18,461 nt of DNA from Gnomoniopsis sp. IMI 355080 (taxonomy: Eukaryota; Ascomycota; Sordariomycetes; Diaporthales; Gnomoniaceae), in assembly GCA_027946555.1 (NCBI GenBank), contig JAPEVC010000393.1:1-18461 (forward strand), given 5' to 3'. Within the stretch, counting starts at the first letter, position 1. Every line of letters begins with the position of its first letter. Position numbers and translations under genes: made by a program. The notes below the pieces were generated by a model. It did no database searches. It saw only the letters and a list, made by a program, of their open reading frames with translations, and had not been told where the DNA came from. This document shows positions 1-7,717 of this stretch, piece by piece.

Positions 1-76
1 CCCCCGATCTTTCCTTCACGAGTATTCTGTCTCAGATGTCCTCGCTGCTTTTCGCTCCCCCGGCTCACAAACACAG

Positions 77-970
77 ACCGCAACCGAGCGCCTCATCTGG
101 GCTCAAGGCTCACCCCGGACCCTTCGCGCCGTGTCCACCATCATCCGCGGAATCAGGGTGAACATGGCCGCTGCCATTTGCTGGGAGAACTACATGCCAC
201 TACTGCGGCAGGCGCTCTACGCGCAGAACGTGAATCTGTATCTTGCACCGACCGCTGACGGGCGGGACGCGTGGCTGGGGTTGATGAGGACTGTGGGCGT
301 TGAAGGGCGGTGTTTCGTGGTGAGCTCGAACATGTGCGTGAGGGACAAGGGTGGCGAGGTCAATGATAACAACAACGGCAAAAGTGCGGTCGTGGATGAG
401 GCGGACGCGGAGGCGGACGCAGACCAGGGGCCATATGAGCCGCGCGCGAGGAGAAAGTCGTTGGTTACGGAGGAAGGGTTCGAGATTGCGCTGCCGGCGC
501 ATAGTGGTGCTGAGGGCAAACGTCATCTGCAGAAGAGGCGGAGGTCCGTGATTGATGAGAACGGCAATGAGATTGTGCTGTGCTGTGGGGAGGAGGAGGA
601 GAGTGGGGCTGCAAACGGGACGACGATTGAGGTTAACAATATCCCCGGTGACAAGTTCAACGGGGCGGCGGCCACGAAGAAGAACGGCGCTGCTGCGAAG
701 TTCATCTCCCGAGGAGGGTCGAGTATCGTGGGCCCGTTTGGTGATGTGCTTGCGGGTCCGCAGTGGGAGGATGATGAGGGCATTATTTTTGCGGATGTTG
801 ATTTCAAGGATTGCATCCGGGGTCGATTGGACCTCGATGCTGCTGGGAGCTATTCCAGGTAAGATAAGTGAGGGAGACCTTTACTTTCCGTACAGGAGCT
901 GACAGATCTCAGGAATGACTCTTTCAGATTCTCTGTTGAGGGTTTGAATCTGACGCCGTTGCCATATTAG
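77..970 (+). CDS. Nitrilase (carbon-nitrogen hydrolase), 3' part of gene
   Basis: C-terminal part of a fungal nitrilase, which hydrolyses nitriles to carboxylic acid and ammonia. The catalytic cysteine lies in AAICWENYMPLLR (Cys codon 179-181), followed by the family blocks NLYLAPTADGRD, GRCFVVSSN and SRGGSSIVGPFGDVLAGP, and the fungal C-terminal GRLDLDAAGSYSRNDSF. The catalytic Glu and Lys must lie in upstream exons outside the window. The first visible exon probably starts at 77 after an acceptor AG at 75-76, because TATERLIW is the block expected right after the Lys-containing segment; this boundary is inferred and the frame is also open to base 2. One intron (859-912) precedes the final exon, which ends at TAG 968-970. 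A roughly 120-residue charged linker separates the Cys block from the SRGGSS block. The gene converges on the oxidoreductase downstream. Confidence 0.88.
859..912 (+). other. Spliceosomal intron in the nitrilase gene
   Basis: Donor GTAAGA at 859, branch-like CTGAC at 899-903, acceptor CAG ending at 912, 54 bp. Splicing restores SYSR-NDSFRFSVEG, matching the conserved nitrilase C terminus. A second in-phase acceptor ends at 927 and would drop five residues. Confidence 0.8.
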
Positions 971-1203
971 AAACGGCAAGGATTACCTGGGAGACTATCA
1001 ACACTGTGATCTAGGTCTACAGCATGTGATTTGGCCAGCTGCGGTCTTTACTGAACCGTTGGGTTCATCATTTGGTGGCGAATACTGGGCAGTTGTATGA
1101 GATTGAGTGTGTTCATTGAGTGTTTGCATGCCTATTGTTAGCCAGCAGATACCCAACAAGGTTTACTTTGCTTCATTAGGAGACTGAGGTGGCCAGTCAT
1201 GCT
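971..1203. other. Convergent intergenic spacer
   Basis: Short spacer between the stop of the nitrilase (+) and the stop of the oxidoreductase (-). It must hold both 3' untranslated regions and polyadenylation sites. No coding signal was seen. Confidence 0.6.
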
Positions 1204-2862
1204 TCATAACTCGTCCGCCAGATCTGCGATATCCATCCCTTGCACTCGTCCCCAACTCGCTTCCAGCTCGGATGGGAACCAGTCCGCCAATCTACCAGCA
1301 GGCCTACCAGGTTCTTTTGGTAGGTCTTCCTGATCGCTGCCAGAGAGCATAAGTCCCACCGCCGTGCCACATAGCCAAGCCCAGACCATGCCGTCGCCGC
1401 AAAAATACGCCGCAATCCACTCTCCAGGAGACACGCCGTCACCTTTGCTGTTCGTCTTGCCTTGGCTCTTGATCTTTCGCTTCGTGATCCTCGTATCCAG
1501 CCGTCCCACTAGCGGCAGCATGTCACCACTGAACCCAACAATGCCAGACCACGCCCTGATGACTCTCCTCCCCGAGCTTTCGGGCCCCCAGTTGAACACA
1601 GTGGGCATAACGCCCTCCAGATGCATCAATGTCAAAGCGTCCGTCTTCGAGTCGTCGTATACTCCAATCATGTCCATGCCTTGCTTGCCGCTCTGGAATA
1701 GTCCACCCCCAATCATCAGCTCGCCACCCTCGCCGTTCGGCATGTTGGCTCGCTGAGTAATGTAATCGAATCCTTGGTTGTAGATTACCGACCATGACTG
1801 CTTGCCGTTATTGTCTGGAAAGTCTTTGCCGGGTCTCTGGGCTGTCATATGGCACAGTGCGCCTGCAGCCTTTCCCCGGAACGCTGGTAAGAGATGAGAG
1901 GCAAGGCCGTTGGTGGCATGGACCACGTGGCGTGCTTGGACTTGGCCCCTACTTGTGGTGAGAGTGTAGGGAAATCCAGGGTTTTGGCCTGCTTCAACTG
2001 CACTGACAGCTGTGCCAGTCTCGATAGAAAGATCCCGCGGGAACTGGTCGAGTAGTCGCCTCCACAGAGCCGTCACAAACCGGTATGGCCATAGCGCACC
2101 AGCCGGATATTCCACAGCGCCCACGACATGCTCAGTCGTCCCAAACAATTTTCTCGCCTCCTCACCAGAATGTCCCACCATTTTGTACCCGGCAGGCTGA
2201 TAGGGAGTGAATTCAGCCATCATATCCTTCATCTTTGTATCAACTGCCTCATCAACCACGAGATCAAGGCTCTGGACCTCTCTAAATTCTGAGATTTCCT
2301 CAATGCCCTCGGCCTGCACTACCTCCCTGATCATCTGCACGTGGCTGGTCTGTACTTCACAAAGCTTGGCCGCACGCTCCGGCTTCATCTTGCTGTTGTG
2401 GACGAGCCTGTGGAACAACTCATGGGGCGACGATTTGATATGTCCACCATTCCTTCCAGTGGCACCGGAGCACAGCTGCCTCGCCTCAAGCACTAGCACA
2501 CGCACCCAGCCCCGCCGTGTGCCAGTCGCCTCCGTCTTCGCTCCTCCTCCGGCACCATTCAGTACGCCTTTCCTCTCCAGCTCCCGCAGAATGGTCCTTG
2601 CTATCGCCGCGGCCGTAATGCCAGAGCCAATGATGGCGATGTCAGCGGTTTCTGGTGGGCCGGTGGCAGTGTGGATGTCGACCAGCTCCGGATACGGCGG
2701 GGCATCTTGCCAAAAGGCTCTGGTTGGATTGGGTACGGGGATGCCAGGTGGAGATTTGGCTTGGGCAAGGAGGCTGGAGTATTCGTTGTAAAGGGTGCGG
2801 AGGATAGTGAGGGCTGTAAGAGGAAGCTTGAAAAGGGAGAGGAAGCGGGTGAGGAGGTCCAT
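1204..2862 (-). CDS. FAD-dependent oxidoreductase (DAO family)
   Basis: Intact single-exon gene of 552 residues. The DAO-type fold is shown by the N-terminal dinucleotide site IIGSGITAAAIA (residues 77-88), an acidic ribose-binding end of strand 2 in VLVLEAR (Glu126), the family block CSGATGRNGGH (131-141), and a C-terminal FAD block with AAYFCGDGMVWAWLCG (484-499). This matches fungal relatives of gamma-glutamylputrescine/D-amino-acid type oxidases, which oxidise an amine or amino acid with FAD and release peroxide and ammonia; the substrate cannot be told. The third glycine of GxGxxG is Ala84, a tolerated variant. Residues 7-21 are hydrophobic and could be a weak membrane or targeting segment. 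No PTS1-type C terminus is present (it ends ADEL). The start is the ATG in good context (AACATGG). Three GATA sites lie upstream. Confidence 0.9.
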   Translation of the reverse strand: MDLLTRFLSLFKLPLTALTILRTLYNEYSSLLAQAKSPPGIPVPNPTRAFWQDAPPYPELVDIHTATGPPETADIAIIGSGITAAAIARTILRELERKGVLNGAGGGAKTEATGTRRGWVRVLVLEARQLCSGATGRNGGHIKSSPHELFHRLVHNSKMKPERAAKLCEVQTSHVQMIREVVQAEGIEEISEFREVQSLDLVVDEAVDTKMKDMMAEFTPYQPAGYKMVGHSGEEARKLFGTTEHVVGAVEYPAGALWPYRFVTALWRRLLDQFPRDLSIETGTAVSAVEAGQNPGFPYTLTTSRGQVQARHVVHATNGLASHLLPAFRGKAAGALCHMTAQRPGKDFPDNNGKQSWSVIYNQGFDYITQRANMPNGEGGELMIGGGLFQSGKQGMDMIGVYDDSKTDALTLMHLEGVMPTVFNWGPESSGRRVIRAWSGIVGFSGDMLPLVGRLDTRITKRKIKSQGKTNSKGDGVSPGEWIAAYFCGDGMVWAWLCGTAVGLMLSGSDQEDLPKEPGRPAGRLADWFPSELEASWGRVQGMDIADLADEL

Positions 2863-2938
2863 GTTGGGGCCGATGAGGCAGCGGCAGTGAGGGAGTATAA
2901 GTGTAGGTACTGAAGCGAAATCTTTAATGAGAAGAGTC

Positions 2939-3131
2939 TGATAACTGAGATCAATGAAGAGTGAAAAGGCTGTACAGTCCTTTCCCTCAGTGATGAGCTA
3001 ACAAATGTCACCGTTATTCATTCGTTGTCGCCTGATAAGTACAGCACCAACTGCAGGTGGCTTGCCGACTTGCCGTCCAACAATGTTAGCGCCAATGTGT
3101 AGATATCACTAAGACCCGCCCGGCCAGATAA
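2939..3131. promoter_or_regulatory. Cluster of three GATA-factor sites upstream of the oxidoreductase
   Basis: HGATAR matches occur at 2939-2944 (TGATAA), 3033-3038 (TGATAA) and 3126-3131 (AGATAA), 77 to 269 bp upstream of the oxidoreductase ATG. AreA/NIT2-type GATA factors activate fungal nitrogen-catabolic genes from such grouped sites. About one match per 340 bp (both strands) is expected by chance, so the clustering is suggestive only. Confidence 0.35.
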
Positions 3132-3537
3132 GACGTGGATTTGCAGGTGGCTTTTTGCTGATTGTACTGCATTCACCAGCTTACTTCAGAATAAAGGTCA
3201 CCAGAAAGATGGAGAGAGAACTGACTGTCGCTTGTAAGCAACGTTCGATCTTCATCCAGGCGCCTAGACTGTGTGACATGAGCTGCGGCAATGTGGTGAT
3301 GATGAACACTCCTAACCCTAGTCATTTACAGGTACTCATTGACACGCCCTCCGACAACCACAGGTGAGGCCTGAAGACTTTACTCAAACTTCACTAAATC
3401 GAGGAGTTCCAACACAAGACCCGGAAATAGTGTTACGTTTACTTGACCATCTGAACTCTCCGGCGAGACAGGCACTCATTCAACCACTTTGGAAATAGAA
3501 TTTGTTTATAACCGCGGGGCCCCCGGGGGGGGCGGGA

Positions 3538-3569
3538 AACATGGCATGTCAGGCCCAACATGGCATGTC
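3538..3569. repeat. 13-bp direct repeat, two copies
   Basis: AACATGGCATGTC occurs at 3538-3550 and again at 3557-3569, separated by AGGCCC (period 19). Each copy contains the near-palindrome ACATGGCATGT. It lies just after a run of Gs. Confidence 0.8.
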
Positions 3570-3820
3570 TCCTTCTCGCAAATCACGCTACGAAAGTCAT
3601 GCATTCATTAGTTCTTGTTTTTCCTCTTCAGGTCCTGGTTTTCCAGACTCAAGCTATGTATAGTTACTATCGCTTCAGAACAAGAAGGTTGAATTCACAT
3701 CACTGTCTGTTAGAGAGACTGACGAGCGATCAAACGATTGACTTTAACACGGTGAAAACAATTCTCAAAACCGCCGAAATCCTAAGTAACAGAACGCAGG
3801 ATGCTTGGAATACCAAAGCT

Positions 3821-6800
3821 CTAATCGTAATCGTCATCAAAACCGCCGTGTTCTTCCCGCAACCTACGAGACCTACCACCAAGCGTTGAGCGGCTGAACT
3901 CAGAGGGCGATTCCTCGAACTGGTCATCATATTCAGATTCCCCTCCACGCCGGCCCGGGTTCCTCATTGTCGGCGGATCCTCCCAACCTGGTGGCGGCGA
4001 GCGGCCCGCGTAGCCAGCATAATGTCTAGTCCATTGTGGGTCTGCAGCATGACCAAAATTTGTGTCTGGTGCTCTTCTGTGCGGTGGTGGTCCCCTGGCT
4101 CCTTCGAATTGAGACTGTGATCGCGAGGCATAGGGGCCTTCTTGTTGAAAAGACATGTTGGACCTAGAGGATGGAGCCTCCGGGGTGTACATAGTCCTGA
4201 AAGTCTGACTTGCGCGCTGTTGTGGTTCATGCGAGCCTGAGGAATCATCTCGATAGAACGGGTTCCTGGTGTCCATGCCACCAGCCGGAGGCCGTTGATC
4301 GTACGGAGCCCCTCGAGGCTCAAACTCTCGCCAGAAGTCTGCTCTGTTCCCTGCCATGAAGGCCAAGTCGGCAGCAGAGAATCCCTTTGTCTTCTCAATG
4401 TACTTATCGAATGCCTGCATCGTCTTCACAACAACTTGGAATTGTTTGTCATCAAGAATTACGGCGGAAAGCCTACTCGTGTCTCCTCCCAGCTCGCTCC
4501 CAGCAAGTTCTTCTGCCATTGAACGATATGCCAGAGACGAAGCCAGGTGAAAGGCATTTCGAATCTGCCTGCCATTCCATTGCGCCGGCGAAAGGGGTGC
4601 ATTGACATTGCCAATGTTTCCCGCGGCCCGGAAGGGCCTTGTGGCGAAGGCAAGTATTTTTGCTTCGTCTATCGCAAGCTCAGGCATCTTGTTGACACGC
4701 CTCCTGATAGCGTCGTTTTCCCGAAGCTTTTTGATGTTGGCTCGAAAAATTTGCTCGGTTTGCTTCTCGTCAAGCGGTTGATAATAAAGCTTCAGATGAA
4801 TTCGTGATTGGAAGGCCTCGTCCATTTGGCCCACTCGATTCGTTGTGAGGAAGAGGATCCCATCGTAATACTCCAGAGCCTGGAGGAACACTGTATGCAT
4901 CATGTCAGTAGGCATTGCATCCCGTGCCGCAGATTTTGACGTATACACCTACCTGACACCATGGCGTTACGTTCTGTATCGAATGCGGAACGCTGCGAGA
5001 GGAATGCATCGGCCTCGTCAAGAAGCAAGATGCAATTCCATTTGTTCGCCAAGCGAAAGAAGTTCCGAAGATTCCGACTCACTTCAGAAGCCGTCGAACC
5101 AATATCACCGGGACTGAGAGAGAAAAGAGGCTTGCGACTCTCGAGAGCCACGGCCTCGGCTGTCGCAGTCTTCCCAACTCCAGGGACTCCATGCAATAGT
5201 ATCGTCAAGCCTTTTCCTTTTCCGCCTATCAAATCTTGAGTCAAAAGTCCTTTCTCTCCACTTGTCATGAGATCTTCGAGTCTTTTTTTCTCAAGATGCT
5301 CATCTATCAGGCTTCGAATGAGGTCTTTCGTAGTTCTTGGAATCTTCAACTGCTCGAAAACACCATGCTGTTCTGGTCGCTTCGATATAAACCGAGGATC
5401 GATATCGAGTGCTACATGACTTCTATCCCGTAGAGAGTAAGCATAGAGACGTTTCGGAAGCAGCATAAAGTCTTCCTCTCCAAGTTCGGCCCCCTCTTCA
5501 TCGATGCCCAAGCCCCGGTCTTTCGCAGCTGTCAAGAATCTATCGTTCTCGATCGTTTTATTCCTCTGGGAAATGGCAACACCATCTCCAGTTTGGACAA
5601 CATCACTCCTTTGTGATTTCAACTCGGTCCGTGAGGAGTCAGACCAGTGCATTATTTCGAAATTATCGTTACTGTGACTCCAGACCCCCACTTCAGATTC
5701 AGGTGGCTTGAAACTTGGTGACCATTGTGGAAATCTGTTGACCATTTCTTCAAAGTCTATGATGACCTCGCTGTCGATATATTGCGGTTCGAGAGGTGCA
5801 ATATTCCATGGCAAACTACCCTCTTTTGCCAATGGTCTCCCGTCTGGGTGGTGGGCTAAACTCCAGCCCTTGTAGTGGAGGTGTCGAGTTTGACGTAGGT
5901 CCATGGATCGGTGACCTTGAACCTTTAACTCCTCTTTGAGACCATCGATATTCTCAATGTATCGTGAAGGATAGGCCGGTAGTGATTTGATGCTGATTGC
6001 TCCTTTGAAAGGAGCAACCCGAATTTTTCTTGTGACGGCTCTTGGCTTGGACTCATCAAAGTCAATATGATAGCAGTGCAAGTAGAAGCAGGCGTTCGTG
6101 GGTTCTGGGTTGTCGTTCACAGGATCATGTGGGTTCCTTGCCGGAGTGTTTCTTGCTGCCTGTGCCGCAAGGAAGTTTGGATCCTCATCAGGAGTCGTCA
6201 CCCCGAACAGTCTCCAGAGCCGTTGGGAAGGATTGGTCTTCTCCTCTATCATCTCATATTTGTCTTCATGCCAGGATTGCGTTGGTCACCGAAATCACTT
6301 CATGTCAATGGAGAAGTCATGCGAACTCACTATGGTAGATGCTTTTGTCTTGTTTCCAGACTGACTGGGGGCCTGTCGGCACGACAATGTACTCGCCCGG
6401 CGTGAACAACAGCCACAGGTCATCAAAAGTAACCGTCTGTTTTGACGTACCACTGTACTTTGTCTTCAGGGGGAGTAAGTCTTGTTCCACAAAGTGAACA
6501 TAAGCTTTCATCTCTGCGAGAGTTTCTGCTGTATCAAATCCGGGATCGAGCGCTACTGTGCCTGACGAATCCGCCCCTCGCGGCAGGGCGTTCTTGGAAT
6601 GTACCTCAGATGTTGCTTCTTTGACTTGTTCTGTCTGGCCGGGTAGATAATTATTCGGCTCTTGAACGTCTGGATCTCTGGGTGGGCTTGTCGAAACCTT
6701 GCACTGTTCCGTCAGAAGATGCAGGATGCGGCACATGTTCTCATGTGAGTAGATCAATGGCCTGAATGGGTACAAGAAAGTCCTGGTTTCGTTGAGCTCG

Positions 6801-7318
6801 GATGCCTCCGTTAAGAGTTTGGAGAGGTAGTTCAGGATTGCCTTGGACTGGATTCGTACTCTTTGAGTGGTGCTATCAGGTGGGAAGGCAGTGGCTTCTG
6901 TCGTAGCGTCTGTGGTACGGACTCCATTGCGCCTGAGTCCTTCCACGCGGACTGCTTGGGCCAGATTGGATCCTGCGACCAGCACTTCAAGCATGTACCG
7001 GCTATCGTCTTCGCTGAAGTGATTCTTGAAATGTTCGAAATCCACCTTGCGGACCTCGGATATTATGGGGCGACTCGAGGGTTTACTGGCCTTGGGATCT
7101 TCGTCTGGCTTCTTCTGATTCTCCTTGGAAGAATCCAAATCTTTGTGAACTTGTGTGAGAACCTTGCGAAAAAGCTCTACAATATCGTTCACGCCATTCT
7201 CAGGTCCCGCTTGGCTAGGACTTTTGACGTCTTCGAGTTCCTTCGCGACCTCTTCGAATTTTTCTGACAAGCCTGAAGCCTTTGATGGATTGTCAGAACC
7301 AGCTGGAGGCTCAGCCAT
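3821..7318 (-). CDS. AAA-type ATPase with DUF7025-like N-terminal domain
   Basis: Three exons (7318-6331, 6263-4953, 4890-3821) join in phase to give 1122 residues. Order: charged N-terminal region; helical segment around FLYPFRPLIYSHENM (about residue 195); DUF7025-like domain from TFDDLWLLFTPGEY (about 300) through CFYLHCYHIDFD to SEVIIDFEEM (about 500); AAA core with Walker A GVPGVGKTAT (688-697), Walker B ILLLDEAD (741-748), sensor-1 LTTNR with Asn784, and Arg796 in QSRIH; then a disordered Gly/Pro/Arg-rich tail ending in an acidic DDDYD. All catalytic motifs look intact, so it should hydrolyse ATP and remodel some unknown partner. This is a fungal-expanded AAA family without well-known function. 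The start is the first ATG in frame, with a strong context (CACCATGG). It is divergent from the STAND-like gene across 399 bp. Confidence 0.88.
4891..4952 (-). other. Intron 2 of the AAA ATPase gene
   Basis: On the minus strand: donor GTAGGT starting at 4952, CTGAC branch-like site, acceptor ACAG ending at 4891, 62 bp. Splicing joins ERNAMVS to VFLQALEYY, the usual sequence between Walker B and sensor 1 in this family. Confidence 0.9.
6264..6330 (-). other. Intron 1 of the AAA ATPase gene
   Basis: On the minus strand: donor GTGAGT starting at 6330, acceptor AAG ending at 6264, 67 bp, giving KSIYH-NKYEMIEEK. A stop inside the intron shows it must be removed. A later TAG acceptor 12 bp downstream (ending 6249-6252 area) keeps the same phase and cannot be excluded. 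Confidence 0.7.
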
Positions 7319-7717
7319 GGTGTGAATAAGCTCCGATGTGACACCAAGTGATATTTCTAACCACAAATTAGGCCAAAAGCTGTGAGTCTCTTAGATTCTG
7401 ATGGGGCCCCGGTAACATGGACCGTTGTGGAGGCTCAACAGACTTGGGAGGCTTAAGACCAACGACCGAAGTCAGCGCGCAGGGGTTCTTTTAGATACCT
7501 GCCTGGAAATGTCTGCCTATACCTAGGTATTGGATGGTGCTTACAAGCGAGATTGTCTGATTTGCTGAGCATCACTGGTCAAGATGACTGCAGGAACCTC
7601 CTGTTCTGATTAGACGCTAGAGTCGTATGAGTGGTTCAAACGCATCAAGAGGGTGTATGCAGGGGCTGAATAGCTGAAAACAAAACCTGGAAATTTCAGG
7701 ACTTGTACGGGATAGAC
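7319..7717. promoter_or_regulatory. Bidirectional promoter between the ATPase and STAND-like genes
   Basis: The 399 bp between the two start codons must contain both promoters and both leaders. It holds a perfect 12-bp palindrome ATACCTAGGTAT (7519-7530) and, on the plus strand, two short upstream ORFs: a 10-codon one at 7584-7613 and another from ATG 7627. No TATA box was recognised. Confidence 0.55.
7519..7530. repeat. 12-bp perfect palindrome ATACCTAGGTAT
   Basis: Perfect palindrome in the middle of the bidirectional promoter. The core TACCTAGGTA recurs at 10502-10511, with related forms near 11431 and 16985. Confidence 0.85.

Larger units (their letters stand above)
2863..3820. other. 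Intergenic region, oxidoreductase promoter to AAA ATPase 3' end
   Basis: Both flanking genes are on the minus strand, so this 958-bp stretch holds the oxidoreductase promoter (left) and the 3' untranslated region of the ATPase (right). Short open frames here have no recognisable motif. It contains a G/C-rich block (about 3512-3536) and a 13-bp direct repeat. Confidence 0.6.

Noticed and set aside
3313..3320. Telomere-like TAACCCTA
   Set aside because: A single unit, not tandem; chance occurrence and no sign of a telomere or interstitial array.
3155..3889. Small plus-strand open frames (70 and 109 residues)
   Set aside because: No recognisable motif; the second overlaps the end of the ATPase gene on the other strand.
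7584..7699. Extra first exon for the STAND-like gene from ATG 7584 or 7627
   Set aside because: The 7584 frame closes after 10 codons with no donor. The 7627 exon has GTGTAT/GTATGC donors, but neither is in phase with an acceptor at 7699.
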